Shown piece by piece: positions 44,331-52,922 of a stretch of 64,000 nt of DNA. Numbering within the stretch: the first letter of the stretch is position 1; every line of letters begins with the position of its first letter. Source of the DNA: Petropleomorpha daqingensis. GTDB lineage: Bacteria; Actinomycetota; Actinomycetes; Mycobacteriales; Geodermatophilaceae. The DNA lies in NCBI RefSeq assembly GCF_013408985.1, contig NZ_JACBZT010000001.1, forward strand, positions 4,481,197-4,545,196, in the 5' to 3' direction. The position numbers were made by a program, and so were the translations under genes. Below the pieces are notes generated by a model. That model was not told where the DNA came from and did not search any database. It was given only the letters and a program-made list of their open reading frames with translations.

Positions 44331-45190
44331 CCGGGCCCGGGCCGGAGCTGCTGACCTGGGCGGCCCCCGGCGCTGCGGTCGTGGAGGTCACCGGCCTCCG
44401 CGAAGGGCGCTCGCCCTGGCTGCTGCGCCTGTCGACCGGAGCGGAACTGGTGCTGCGGATCGGCGGCGACCGGGCGAGCCTGGCCACGGAGGTGGCCGGG
44501 CTCCGGCTCGCCGGGGCGCACGGACTACCGGTCCCGCAGCTGGTCGCGGCCGATCTGGACCGGCTGCTCGTGCTGACCACGGCGGTGCCGGGCACCAGCC
44601 GGCTGTCCGGCCCGCCGTCGTCGGCGCGGTTGCGGGCGATCGGCGCGGCCGCGGCGGCGGTCCACCGGGTGCCCGCTCCCCCGCCGTCCCCGGAGCTGCC
44701 CGTGCGCACCCAGCCGATCGGCGGGGTCGACTTCGCCGCGCTGCGCCGCGCCGCGCCGGTGCGCCCGCTGCTGGCCGAGGCGGAGGCGGCGCTCGGGCGG
44801 CTGCCGGTGCCGTCGTCCCCGCCGGTGTTCGTGCACGGCGACCTGTGGCAGGGCAACCTGCTGTGGGACGGCGAGACGCTGACCGGTCTCGTCGACTGGG
44901 ACTGCGCCGGCGTCGGACCCGCCGGCGTCGACCTCGGGGCGCTGCGCTGCGACGCGGCCACCTCGGTCGGCGGGAGCGCGCCGGAGGAGATCCTGGCCGG
45001 CTACGAGCAGGCGGCAGGTGGGCGATTCCCCGAGGTCGCCTACTGGGACGTGGTCGCCGCGCTGGCGACGCCGCCGACGATCGAGTGGTTCCTCGACGCC
45101 GTCCGCGACCAGGGCCGGACCGACCTGGACCAGCCGACGATGCTCGCCCGCCGGGACGCGTTCCTGGAGGCCGCGCTCGCCCGGCTCTGA
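44327..45190 (+). CDS. aminoglycoside phosphotransferase (APH)-like kinase
   Basis: Kinase of 287 residues with the APH/choline kinase fold. The ATP lobe has LRLSTGAELVLRIGGD; the catalytic loop is VFVHGDLWQGNLLW and the metal motif LVDWDCAGVGPAGVDLGAL. Substrate unknown; resistance is not implied. The start looks like CTG 44327: the first ATG/GTG in frame (GTG 44381) would cut off conserved-looking sequence, GAGGAGG sits at 44316-44322, and CTGA overlaps the DUF3866 stop. Confidence 0.85.
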   Translation: MTGPGPELLTWAAPGAAVVEVTGLREGRSPWLLRLSTGAELVLRIGGDRASLATEVAGLRLAGAHGLPVPQLVAADLDRLLVLTTAVPGTSRLSGPPSSARLRAIGAAAAAVHRVPAPPPSPELPVRTQPIGGVDFAALRRAAPVRPLLAEAEAALGRLPVPSSPPVFVHGDLWQGNLLWDGETLTGLVDWDCAGVGPAGVDLGALRCDAATSVGGSAPEEILAGYEQAAGGRFPEVAYWDVVAALATPPTIEWFLDAVRDQGRTDLDQPTMLARRDAFLEAALARL

Positions 45191-45267
45191 CCGGTCGTCC
45201 CCGCCGGATGAGGGCGGACCGCCCGGAGGTCCCCAGGATGGGCGGCACGGCCTGAGGAGGCGGTGTC

Positions 45268-45753
45268 ATGACCGATCAGCTGGTCCAGGAGTCACCGGAG
45301 CTCGCCGACGAGCTCGGGCCGGTGGACTGGATCGTGGTGGAGTTCCCGGGCAGCGAGTTCAAGGGCGAGATCGCCGGCACCCTCGACGACCTCGTCCAGC
45401 GCGGCATCATCCGCGTGCTGGACCTGCTGATCCTCCGCAAGGGCGAGGACGGTGAGCTCGACGTCTTCGAGCTGTCCGACTTCGAGGAGGACGGCGAGCT
45501 GGGCGCGCTGCGGACGTACGAGGCGGGGCTGGCGATGCTGCTGTCCGCCGACGACGTCGCCGCCGTGGCCGAGGCCGTGGCGCCGGGCAGCACGGCGGGC
45601 CTGCTGGTGTGGGAGAACCTCTGGGCCGCGCCGTTCGGCTCGGCGGTGCGGCACGCCGGCGGTCAGCTCGTGGCCAGCGGCCGGATCCCGGTCCAGGCCC
45701 TCCTGGCCGCGCTCGAGGAGGACGACGCCTACGTCGAGGACGAGGAGGCCTGA
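45268..45753 (+). CDS. DUF6325-type protein
   Basis: Acidic protein of 161 residues, function unknown. DWIVVEFPGSEFKGEIAGTLDDLVQRGIIRVLDLLILRKGEDGELDVFELSDFEEDGEL matches the DUF1269/DUF6325-like pattern, and GSTAGLLVWENLWAAPFGSAVRHAGGQLVASGRIP the second conserved half. GAGGAGG precedes the ATG. Paired with the small basic protein that starts 1 nt after its stop. May associate with the membrane through its hydrophobic half. Confidence 0.8.
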   Translation: MTDQLVQESPELADELGPVDWIVVEFPGSEFKGEIAGTLDDLVQRGIIRVLDLLILRKGEDGELDVFELSDFEEDGELGALRTYEAGLAMLLSADDVAAVAEAVAPGSTAGLLVWENLWAAPFGSAVRHAGGQLVASGRIPVQALLAALEEDDAYVEDEEA

Positions 45754-45754
45754 G

Positions 45755-45931
45755 ATGGGCATGGCACGCAGGCGGATGCGGCGCGCCGCCGTGATCGGCC
45801 CGGCGCCGGTGGCCCGTACCGCGGCCACGGTTGGCACGGCCGCGGTCGTCGCCCACGGGGTGCACCGGCGCACCGAACGCCGCGACGACCGCCGGGAGTT
45901 CCGGCAGGAGGAGCGCTGGGAGCGGCGCTGA
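45755..45931 (+). CDS. small very basic protein
   Basis: Protein of 58 residues, unrecognised. Arg-rich head (MARRRMRRAAVIG), a short hydrophobic middle (ATVGTAAVVAHGV) and a charged tail of Arg, Asp and Glu. ATG 45755 is 1 nt after the DUF6325 stop; ATG 45761 is an alternative. Opposite charge to its acidic neighbour suggests the two may bind each other. Inference only. Confidence 0.65.
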   Translation: MGMARRRMRRAAVIGPAPVARTAATVGTAAVVAHGVHRRTERRDDRREFRQEERWERR

Positions 45932-45937
45932 CAGCTG

Positions 45938-46999
45938 TCAGGCGGCGGCCGAGCGCGGCCGCAGCAGCCGGCGCAGGTCGCGTGCAGCGGACCGACCGGC
46001 GCGGTTGGCGCCGATGGTGCTCGCCGAGGGGCCGTAGCCGACCAGGTGGATGGTCGGCTCGCCGGCGACGTGCGTGCCCTCCAGCCGGATGCCGCCGCCC
46101 GCCGAGCGCAGCCGCAGCGGGGCGAGGTGCCGGACGGAGGCGCGGAAGCCGGTGGCCCACAGGACGACGTCGGCGCGGACGAAGCGGCCGTCGTCCCAGG
46201 CGACGCCGTCCGCGGTGAGCCGGGTGAACATCGGCAGCCGCTCCAGTGCGCCACGGTCGAGCGCGTCGCGCACCCAGGGGGTGACCACCAGCCCGGTGAC
46301 GCCGACGACGCTGCCGGGCGACCGCCCCTCGCGCACGGCCTGCTCGACCAGGGCCACCGCGGCGCGGCCCTGCTCCTCGCCGAAGGGGCCCTCCCGCCAG
46401 ACGGGCGGACGGCGGGTCACCCACGTGGTCGTCGTGACCCGGGAGATCTCGCCGAGCAGCTGGACGGCGGACGCCCCGCCGCCGACGACCACCACGTGCT
46501 GTCCGGCGAACTCGGCGGCACCGCGGTAGTCGACGGTGTGCAGCTGACGGCCGCGGAACAGTTCCTGGCCGGGATATCGCGGCACGAACGGCGCGGTCCA
46601 GGTGCCGGTGGCGTTGACCAGCGCCCGCGTGCGCCACTCCCCGGAATCGGTCTCGACCCGGTAACCGCCGGGAGCGCGGTGCACGGCCTGCACCTCGACC
46701 GGCCGGAGCACGGGCAGGTCGAAGCGGCGCTCGTAGTCGGCGAAGTAGGCAGGGACGGCGTCACGCGCCTTCGCGGCGGAGTCGGCCGTGAACGGCAGGC
46801 CGGGCAGGTCGTGCACGCGGTGGGTGCCGGAGAGCGTCATCGACGGCCAGCGGTGCTGCCAGGCGCCGCCGGGGCGCCCGCCGGCGTCGAGGACGACGAA
46901 GTCCTCGTGCGGGACGAAGCCCTGCCGCTGCAGCGCCCAGGCGGTGCTCAGGCCGGCCTGGCCCGCACCGATCACCACGACGTCGACGTCCCTGCTCAC
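45938..46999 (-). CDS. flavin-containing monooxygenase-like FAD/NAD(P)H oxidoreductase
   Basis: Flavoprotein of 353 residues. FAD-binding GXGXXG is VVVIGAGQAGLS; the second Rossmann motif for NADPH is VVVVGGGASAVQ; WATGFRASVRHLAPL is the FMO/BVMO ATG motif. RYPGQELFRGRQLHTVDYR matches the family linker region. It may oxidise a small amine, sulfur compound or ketone. Start is GTG 46999 or TTG 47017. Lies 37 nt after pafA with no known role in pupylation. Confidence 0.88.
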   Translation of the reverse strand: MSRDVDVVVIGAGQAGLSTAWALQRQGFVPHEDFVVLDAGGRPGGAWQHRWPSMTLSGTHRVHDLPGLPFTADSAAKARDAVPAYFADYERRFDLPVLRPVEVQAVHRAPGGYRVETDSGEWRTRALVNATGTWTAPFVPRYPGQELFRGRQLHTVDYRGAAEFAGQHVVVVGGGASAVQLLGEISRVTTTTWVTRRPPVWREGPFGEEQGRAAVALVEQAVREGRSPGSVVGVTGLVVTPWVRDALDRGALERLPMFTRLTADGVAWDDGRFVRADVVLWATGFRASVRHLAPLRLRSAGGGIRLEGTHVAGEPTIHLVGYGPSASTIGANRAGRSAARDLRRLLRPRSAAA

Positions 47000-47036
47000 G
47001 GGTCGTTCAACGCTCAACCGGCGCCGGGCCTTCCGG

Positions 47037-48395
47037 CTACATCGAGGCGATGAGCTTGTCCACGCGCTCGTCGACGGCCTTGAACGGGTCCTTGCACAGC
47101 ACGGTGCGCTGCGCCTGGTCGTTGAGCTTGAGGTGCACCCAGTCGACGGTGAAGTCGCGCCGCTTCTCCTGGGCGCGGCGGATGAACTCCCCGCGCAGCC
47201 GGGCGCGGGTGGTCTGCGGCGGGATGTTCTTGGCCTCGAACACCCGCGGCTCGTGCGCGACCCGGTCGACCTGGCCGTTGCGCTCGAGCAGGTAGTACAG
47301 CCCGCGGGTGCGGCTGATGTCGTGGTAGGCGAGGTCCATCTGCGCGATCCGCGGGTGGGAGAGCGGCAGCTCCCGCTTGGCGCGGTAGCGCTCGATCAGG
47401 CTGAACTTGGTCGCCCAGTCGATCTCGCGGTCGATGAGGGAGAGGTCCTCGGTGTCGACGGCCTTGAGCACCCGGCCCCACAGCTCGAGCATCTGCCGGT
47501 GCACCGGGCCGAAGCCCTCGCGGTCGGCGAACTCCACGGCGCGGTTGTGGTACTCGGTCTGGATCTCCAGCGCCGACATCTCCCGGCCGTTGGCGAGGCG
47601 CACCTTGCGCCGTCCGGTCATGTCGTGGCTGATCTCGCGGATGGCCCGGATCGGGTTCTCCAGCGTCATGTCCTTGACCGGGACGCCGGCCTCGATCATC
47701 CGCAGCACGAGGTCGGTCATGGTGACCTTGAGCAGCGTCGTCGTCTCGTTCATGTTCGAGTCGCCGACGATGACGTGCAGCCGCCGGTAGCGCTCGGCGT
47801 CGGCGTGCGGCTCGTCGCGGGTGTTGATGATCGGCCGGGACCGGGTCGTCGCTGAGGACACCCCCTCCCAGATGTGCTCGGCGCGCTGGGAGACGCAGTA
47901 GATCGCCCCGCGCGGGGTCTGCAGCACCTTGCCGGCGCCGACGATGATCTGCCGGCTGACCAGGAACGGGATCAGGACGTCGGCCAGCCGGCTGAACTCG
48001 CCGTGCCGGCCGACCAGGTAGTTCTCGTGGCAGCCGTAGCTGTTGCCGGCGGAGTCGGTGTTGTTCTTGAACAGGTAGATGTCACCGATCACGCCCTCCT
48101 CGGACAGGCGCTGCTCGGCGTCGACCAGCAGGCCCTCGAGGATCCGCTCGCCGGCCTTGTCGTGGACGACCAGCTCGGTCAGGTCGTCGCACTCGGCGGT
48201 GGCGTACTCCGGGTGGCTGCCGACGTCCAGGTAGAGCCGGGAGCCGTTGCGCAGGAACACGTTCGAGCTGCGCCCCCAGGACACCACCCGGCGGAACAGG
48301 TAGCGGGCGACCTCGTCCGGTGACAGCCGGCGCTGGCCGCGGAACGTGCACGTGACGCCGTACTCGGTCTCGATACCGAAGATCCGTCGGTCCAC
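47037..48395 (-). CDS. pafA: Pup-protein ligase PafA
   Basis: Carboxylate-amine ligase of 452 residues that phosphorylates the C-terminal Glu of Pup and links it to substrate lysines. Glutamine-synthetase-fold motifs: [13 protein letters not shown] (metal Glu and the conserved catalytic region), [40 protein letters not shown] and [31 protein letters not shown]. Full length. TAGTCT, 6 nt before GTG 48395, predicts a leaderless message separate from prcBA. Confidence 0.97.
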   Translation of the reverse strand: MDRRIFGIETEYGVTCTFRGQRRLSPDEVARYLFRRVVSWGRSSNVFLRNGSRLYLDVGSHPEYATAECDDLTELVVHDKAGERILEGLLVDAEQRLSEEGVIGDIYLFKNNTDSAGNSYGCHENYLVGRHGEFSRLADVLIPFLVSRQIIVGAGKVLQTPRGAIYCVSQRAEHIWEGVSSATTRSRPIINTRDEPHADAERYRRLHVIVGDSNMNETTTLLKVTMTDLVLRMIEAGVPVKDMTLENPIRAIREISHDMTGRRKVRLANGREMSALEIQTEYHNRAVEFADREGFGPVHRQMLELWGRVLKAVDTEDLSLIDREIDWATKFSLIERYRAKRELPLSHPRIAQMDLAYHDISRTRGLYYLLERNGQVDRVAHEPRVFEAKNIPPQTTRARLRGEFIRRAQEKRRDFTVDWVHLKLNDQAQRTVLCKDPFKAVDERVDKLIASM

Positions 48396-48401
48396 GCCCC
48401 G

Positions 48402-48407
48402 AGACTA
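48402..48407 (-). promoter_or_regulatory. leaderless -10 (TAGTCT) for pafA
   Basis: TAGTCT, 6 nt, then GTG 48395. Confidence 0.55.
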
Positions 48408-48465
48408 GGCGCCCTGACCGACCGAAGCGCCAGACGCGACGCGCGCCCCGCCGAATTGGCGAGGG

Positions 48466-49323
48466 TCAGTCGCCCTCGGGGCCGCCGCCCTCGCTGACTC
48501 CGCCGGTGTCGGTCGCCGCGGGGTCGCCGAGGCCCGGCGGGGTGCCCGGCTGCGGCGTGCTCGGGGCGTGCGGGGTCGAGGTGGCGTCGTCGGCCTCGGG
48601 CTCGCCGCCCTCCTCCCCCAGCAGGCCGCGCAGCGCGGCACCGACGACGCGGCGGAAGGCCCGCTTGGGCCGGCGCCGGTCGAGGACGGCGACCTCCAGC
48701 TGCTCGGAGGTGAGCTGGCTCGGCCCGCCGTTGCCCGCGCCGGCCGTCACCGGGCTGACCGCCGACAGCGCCCGGACGCCGACCTTGAGCGCGTCGGCCA
48801 GCCCCATGCCGGGCAGGAAGTGCTCGCGCAGGTGGCCGGTGACGGCGTCGGCCTGCCCGCCCATGACCACGAAGTCCGGCTCGTCGACGATCGACCCGTC
48901 GAAGGTGAGCCGGAACAGCTGGTCGTCCTCGGGGGTGTCGCCGACCTCGGCGACGCAGAGCTCCACCTCGTAGGGCTTGGTCTGCTGGGTGAAGATCTCG
49001 CCGAGGGTCTGCGCGTAGGCGTTGGCGATCACCCGGCCGGTGACGTCGCGGCGGTTGTAGGAGTAGCCGCGGACGTCGGCCAGCCGGACGCCGGCCACCC
49101 GCAGGCTCTCGAACTCGCTGTAGCGACCGACGGCGGCGAAGCCGATCCGGTCGTAGAGCTCGCCGACCTTGTGCAGCGTGGAGCTGGGGTTCTCGGCGAT
49201 GAACAGCACGCCGTCGGCGTAGGTGACGACGGCGACGCTGCGGCCGCGGGAGATGCCCTTGCGGGCGTACTCCGAGCGGTCGCGCATGAGCTGCTCGGGC
49301 GAGGCGTAGTACGGCATGGTCAT
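48466..49323 (-). CDS. prcA: 20S proteasome alpha subunit
   Basis: Outer-ring, non-catalytic subunit of 285 residues. [70 protein letters not shown] is the standard alpha start with the N-terminal gating segment. The C-terminal 60 residues are acidic and Pro/Ser/Thr-rich ([16 protein letters not shown]), probably disordered. Five bases after prcB, one operon. ATG 49323 and ATG 49317 are possible starts. Confidence 0.97.
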   Translation of the reverse strand: MTMPYYASPEQLMRDRSEYARKGISRGRSVAVVTYADGVLFIAENPSSTLHKVGELYDRIGFAAVGRYSEFESLRVAGVRLADVRGYSYNRRDVTGRVIANAYAQTLGEIFTQQTKPYEVELCVAEVGDTPEDDQLFRLTFDGSIVDEPDFVVMGGQADAVTGHLREHFLPGMGLADALKVGVRALSAVSPVTAGAGNGGPSQLTSEQLEVAVLDRRRPKRAFRRVVGAALRGLLGEEGGEPEADDATSTPHAPSTPQPGTPPGLGDPAATDTGGVSEGGGPEGD

Positions 49324-49328
49324 GGCGC

Positions 49329-50171
49329 TCAGCCCTGCCCCTCGTTCTCGGCGCGCTCGGCGGTGATCGCGTCGGCGACGGCGGCGACCTCGGTGTCGGA
49401 CAGCCGCACGGAGCCCTCGGCGTCAACCCGGTAGACGATCGGGTAGAGCCTGCGCACGGGATCGGGGCCGCCGGTGGCCGAGTCGTCGTCGGCGGCGTCG
49501 TAGAGCGCGGTGACCAGGGAGCGGACGGCGGCGTCGGCGTCCAGGCCCGGCCGCCAGGTCTTCTTGAGCGAGTTCTTGGCGAACAGGCTTCCCGAGCCGA
49601 CGCCGGAGTAGCCGCGCTCCTCGTAGTTCCCGCCGGTGACGTCGTAGCTGAAGATCCGGCCCGGGGTGGCGCCCTCGGCGGCGTCGAGGTCGAAGCCGGC
49701 GAACAGCGGGACGACGGCGAGGCCCTGCAGGGCGGCGCCGAGGTTGCCGCGGATCATCTGCGCCAGCCGGTTGGCCTTGCCGTCGAGGGACAGCGTGATG
49801 CCCTCGATCTTCTCGTAGTGCTCGAGCTCGACCTGGTAGAGCTTCACCATCTCGATGGCGATGCCCGCGGCGCCGGCGATGCCGATGACGCTGTAGGAGT
49901 CGGCCGGGTAGACCTTCTCGATGTCGCGCTGGGAGATCAGGTTGCCCATGGTGGCGCGGCGGTCGCCGCCCATGAGCACGCCGCCTTCGTAGGTGACCGC
50001 GACGATCGTGGTGCCGTGCGGGGTGATGTCACCGACCGGCATCTGCGGCACCGGCCGGCGGCCCGGGAGCAGGTCAGGGGCGGTCGTCGCCAGGAAGTCG
50101 GTGAACGAGGACCCCATGCGGTCCAGATAGGCGGACGGGAAACCGTTCCTGCCCGTTGACGAGTCGCTCAC
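49329..50171 (-). CDS. prcB: 20S proteasome beta subunit (catalytic)
   Basis: Threonine protease subunit of 280 residues. The propeptide (1-53) ends at HG, and the mature chain would start at Thr54 in [23 protein letters not shown]. Lys and Asp partners lie in GGDRRAT and the region [28 protein letters not shown] is also typical. GTG start. Directly followed by prcA. A TAGGGT at 50232-50237 and a hairpin just beyond suggest its own promoter downstream of the HNH gene. Confidence 0.97.
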   Translation of the reverse strand: MSDSSTGRNGFPSAYLDRMGSSFTDFLATTAPDLLPGRRPVPQMPVGDITPHGTTIVAVTYEGGVLMGGDRRATMGNLISQRDIEKVYPADSYSVIGIAGAAGIAIEMVKLYQVELEHYEKIEGITLSLDGKANRLAQMIRGNLGAALQGLAVVPLFAGFDLDAAEGATPGRIFSYDVTGGNYEERGYSGVGSGSLFAKNSLKKTWRPGLDADAAVRSLVTALYDAADDDSATGGPDPVRRLYPIVYRVDAEGSVRLSDTEVAAVADAITAERAENEGQG

Positions 50172-50231
50172 CCATCCACCTCTCGCGCGCGTGATCCGGC
50201 CGCGTGATCCGGTCCGATCGTCCTGCTGGCG

Positions 50232-50237
50232 ACCCTA
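50232..50237 (-). promoter_or_regulatory. possible -10 (TAGGGT) of prcBA
   Basis: TANNNT-type hexamer 61 nt before the prcB start. No clear -35. Confidence 0.35.
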
Positions 50238-50251
50238 CCGGCGCACCGGAC

Positions 50252-50284
50252 GGGCGGCTGTCCGCCTCCGGCGAACAGCCGCCC
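50252..50284 (-). terminator. hairpin between the HNH gene and prcB
   Basis: Perfect 10-bp stem GGGCGGCTGT / ACAGCCGCCC with a 13-nt loop, 9 bp beyond the HNH stop. No T-run, so termination is likely but unproven. Confidence 0.5.
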
Positions 50285-50293
50285 CGGGTTAGC

Positions 50294-51031
50294 TCAGGCC
50301 TCTTCAGCCGCTGACTTGCGAGAACTGCGCGTCCGCCCGCCGGGCCGAGCGGACGGGGGACGCCTCGGCTCGGTCGGCGGCTCCCCCGGACGGTCGGCCG
50401 TGAAAGCTGTGCGGTCGGCCGCCAGTTCGGCCGCGACCTGCTGTCTCGCGGTGTGAAGGGCGACGTAGTACGCCGCCCTGTGTAGCAGTTCCGGATCGTC
50501 CTTGAACTGGCCGAGGCCGCCGTTGCAGTTGAAGCACAGCAGCTGCCTCACGGCGCCGGTCACGTGGTCGTGATCAACATGCGCTGCCGGTGCCACGCCG
50601 CAGATCGCGCAGAGGCCGTCTTGCTCCGCGAGCATGGCATCGGCGTCTTCAGCCGTGATCCCGTAGCGGCGCTTCAAGTGATAGGTGCGAGATCCACCCA
50701 CCTTGTCTCTCGAAAGCTTGCCGCGGGCGTTGTGGCACGGCTTGCAGTACGGGGCATACCCCGACGGCAGACCTGAGTTGCGGACGAAGTCCTCCAACGG
50801 CTTCACGGCATTGCAGTCGGGACACCACTTGTGGCCAAGCGGCACTACGACGTCGCGCGGGAACCGATGCGAGGGTGGTTTCCCCCGTTTCGCATCGTGA
50901 GATTTGCGCAGCCGCAGGCGAGCATGGGTCCTGCAGTAGAACGCCAGACCGTCAGTGCGCCGCTTGTCTCGCGTGAACTCCGCGACTGGGCGGAATTCAC
51001 CACAATCCCGACAATATTTGGTTTCTGACAT
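50294..51031 (-). CDS. HNH endonuclease VII-like protein inside the proteasome operon
   Basis: Predicted nuclease of 245 residues. Two CX2C-type repeats at the N-terminus (YCRDCGEF.., FYCRTH; WCPDCNAV.., YCKPCH) precede a phage T4 endonuclease VII-like domain with CAICGVAPAAHVDHDHVTGAVRQLLCFNCNGGLG, giving a zinc site (two Cys pairs) and the catalytic DHDH. A Pro/Arg-rich tail (PPTEPRRPPSARPGGR) ends it. The gene sits between pup and prcB, and its 5' part uses unusually AT-rich codons. ATG 51031 or TTG 51043. No restriction or mobile genes are beside it. Confidence 0.9.
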   Translation of the reverse strand: MSETKYCRDCGEFRPVAEFTRDKRRTDGLAFYCRTHARLRLRKSHDAKRGKPPSHRFPRDVVVPLGHKWCPDCNAVKPLEDFVRNSGLPSGYAPYCKPCHNARGKLSRDKVGGSRTYHLKRRYGITAEDADAMLAEQDGLCAICGVAPAAHVDHDHVTGAVRQLLCFNCNGGLGQFKDDPELLHRAAYYVALHTARQQVAAELAADRTAFTADRPGEPPTEPRRPPSARPGGRTRSSRKSAAEEA

Positions 51032-51069
51032 TCCGTTGACCAAAGAACTGAATGGTCTTGCGGAATTGT

Positions 51070-51279
51070 CTATTCTCCCCCTTTTTGTACGTAACTCCTA
51101 ACAAATTCCTCGGAATTCTCTTCCAATACCTCGTCAATTTCGTCGAGGATGGAATCGATGTCTTCGGTCATTTCCTTGTGACGCTCGGCGACGTCGGTGT
51201 CGACGGAGGCGTCGACCTCGTCGGTCTCCTCGCGCGTCCGCGTCGCCCGCTGCTGCCCGCCGGTGTCCCTCGTGGCCAT
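51070..51279 (-). CDS. pup: prokaryotic ubiquitin-like protein Pup
   Basis: Intrinsically disordered tagging protein of 69 residues. ERHKEMTEDIDSILDEIDEVLEENSEEFVRSYVQKGGE is the Mpa-binding helix and tail. It ends in Gly-Gly-Glu, so the ligatable Glu is encoded directly and no Dop deamidation is needed. GGAGG lies 5 nt before the ATG. Codon use shifts to AT-ending codons from about residue 36 onward. Confidence 0.97.
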   Translation of the reverse strand: MATRDTGGQQRATRTREETDEVDASVDTDVAERHKEMTEDIDSILDEIDEVLEENSEEFVRSYVQKGGE

Positions 51280-51372
51280 CGGATCCTCCGGTGCTGCTCG
51301 TAGCCTGTGCTTGGGCCGAAGGTACCCCCGCCCTACGACATTCACGGTCACCCGATGCGGGGTGGTGCCGGA

Positions 51373-52878
51373 TCACCCACCCGTGATGGTGTCCACCAGT
51401 TCCTGCGCCGTCGAGGTCGACTCGAACAGCTGCCCGACGTGGTCGCGCGTGCCCCGCAGCGGCTCCATGGTCGGGATCCGCACCAGGTTCTCCCGGCCCA
51501 GGTCGAACACCACCGAGTCCCAGGACGCCGCGGCCACCTGGCCCGGGTAGCGGCGCAGGCACTCGCCGCGGAAGTACGCCCGCGTGTCGGTCGGCGGCGC
51601 CGTCATCGCCCGCGTGACCTCCTCGTCGGTGAGCAGCCGCTGCATCGCCCCGCGCGCCACCAGCCGGTGGTACAGCCCCTTCTCCGGGCGCACGTCGGAG
51701 TACTGCAGGTCGACCAGGTGCAGCTGCGAGGAGCTCCAGTCGACGCCGTCCCGCCGCCGGTAGCCCTCCAGCAGCCGCAGCTTCGCCGGCCAGTCCAGCC
51801 GGTCGGCGCAGCGCATCGGGTCCTCCCCCAGGTCCTCCAGCACCTCCGCCCAGCGCGCCAGCACGTCGGCGGTCTGCTCGTCGACCTCGCCGTTCTGGTC
51901 GACGAACTTCTGCGCCTGCTCCAGGTAGCGCCACTGCAGCTCCAGCGCCGTCATCCGCCGCCCGTCGCGCAGCCGGACCTGGTGGGTCAGCGACGGGTCG
52001 TGGCTGACCGCCTGCAGCTCGGCGACCGGCTCCTCCAGCGCGATGTGCTCTGTGAGCGCCCGCGCCTCGATCATCGCCAGGACGAGCGACGTCGTCCCGA
52101 CCTTGAGGTAGGTCGACAGCTCGGCGAGGTTGGCGTCGCCGATGATCACGTGCAGCCGGCGGTACTTGTCCGCGTCGGCGTGCGGCTCGTCGCGGGTGTT
52201 GATGATCGGCCTCTTGAGCGTCGTCTCCAGGCCGACCTCGACCTCGAAGAAGTCCGCGCGCTGCGAGAGCTGGAAGCCGTGCGTGCGCCCCTCGGTGCCG
52301 ATGCCCACCCGCCCGGAGCCGGCGAACACCTGCCGGGTCACGAAGAACGGCACCAGCCCGCGGATGATGTCGATGAAGGGCGTCCGCCGGTCCATCAGGT
52401 AGTTCTCGTGCGCCCCGTACGAGGCGCCCTTGCCGTCGGTGTTGTTCTTGTACAGCTGGATCGGCTGGGTCCCGGGGATCCGTGCGGCCCGCCGGGCCGC
52501 CTCGGCCATCACCTGCTCCCCCGCCTTGTCCCACAGGACGACGTCGCGCGGGTTGGTGACCTCCGGCGTCGAGTACTCCGGGTGCGCGTGGTCGACGTAG
52601 AGCCGGGCACCGTTGGTGAGGATGACGTTGGCCATCCCCGAGTCCTCGTCGAGGTCGGTGTGGTCCAGCGCCTGCGCGGGCGAGAGGTCGAACCCGCGCG
52701 CATCGCGCAGCGGCGACTCCTCCTCGAAGTCCCACCGGGGACGGCGCGGCGTCGGCGCCTCGGCCACCGCCCAGGCGTTCACGACCTGGCTCGACAGCGT
52801 CGTCGGGTTCGCGGTCGGCTGACCGGGCACCGAGATGCCGTACTCCACCTCAGTGCCCATCACCCGACGCACGCTCAT
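51373..52878 (-). CDS. dop: depupylase Dop
   Basis: PafA paralogue of 501 residues that removes Pup from proteins (and deamidates Gln-ended Pups where needed). [14 protein letters not shown], the Dop-loop region [22 protein letters not shown] with the catalytic Asp context, [22 protein letters not shown] and [32 protein letters not shown] are diagnostic. Leaderless: TAGGGT 6 nt before the ATG. 93 bp upstream of pup. Confidence 0.97.
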   Translation of the reverse strand: MSVRRVMGTEVEYGISVPGQPTANPTTLSSQVVNAWAVAEAPTPRRPRWDFEEESPLRDARGFDLSPAQALDHTDLDEDSGMANVILTNGARLYVDHAHPEYSTPEVTNPRDVVLWDKAGEQVMAEAARRAARIPGTQPIQLYKNNTDGKGASYGAHENYLMDRRTPFIDIIRGLVPFFVTRQVFAGSGRVGIGTEGRTHGFQLSQRADFFEVEVGLETTLKRPIINTRDEPHADADKYRRLHVIIGDANLAELSTYLKVGTTSLVLAMIEARALTEHIALEEPVAELQAVSHDPSLTHQVRLRDGRRMTALELQWRYLEQAQKFVDQNGEVDEQTADVLARWAEVLEDLGEDPMRCADRLDWPAKLRLLEGYRRRDGVDWSSSQLHLVDLQYSDVRPEKGLYHRLVARGAMQRLLTDEEVTRAMTAPPTDTRAYFRGECLRRYPGQVAAASWDSVVFDLGRENLVRIPTMEPLRGTRDHVGQLFESTSTAQELVDTITGG

Positions 52879-52884
52879 GCCCCA

Positions 52885-52890
52885 ACCCTA
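52885..52890 (-). promoter_or_regulatory. leaderless -10 (TAGGGT) for dop
   Basis: TAGGGT, 6 nt, then ATG 52878. Confidence 0.55.
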
Positions 52891-52922
52891 GGACGCCGGA
52901 GGGGCCCAGGAGGATGGTCAGC

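Noticed and set aside
44381-45190. GTG 44381 as start of the APH-like gene.
   Set aside because: It lacks a ribosome site and would discard sequence that looks conserved; CTG 44327 has GAGGAGG and an overlap. Kept as the alternative.
50294-51285. A mobile element or homing endonuclease unit around the HNH gene.
   Set aside because: No inverted ends, target duplication, intron or intein features are seen; only composition suggests transfer.
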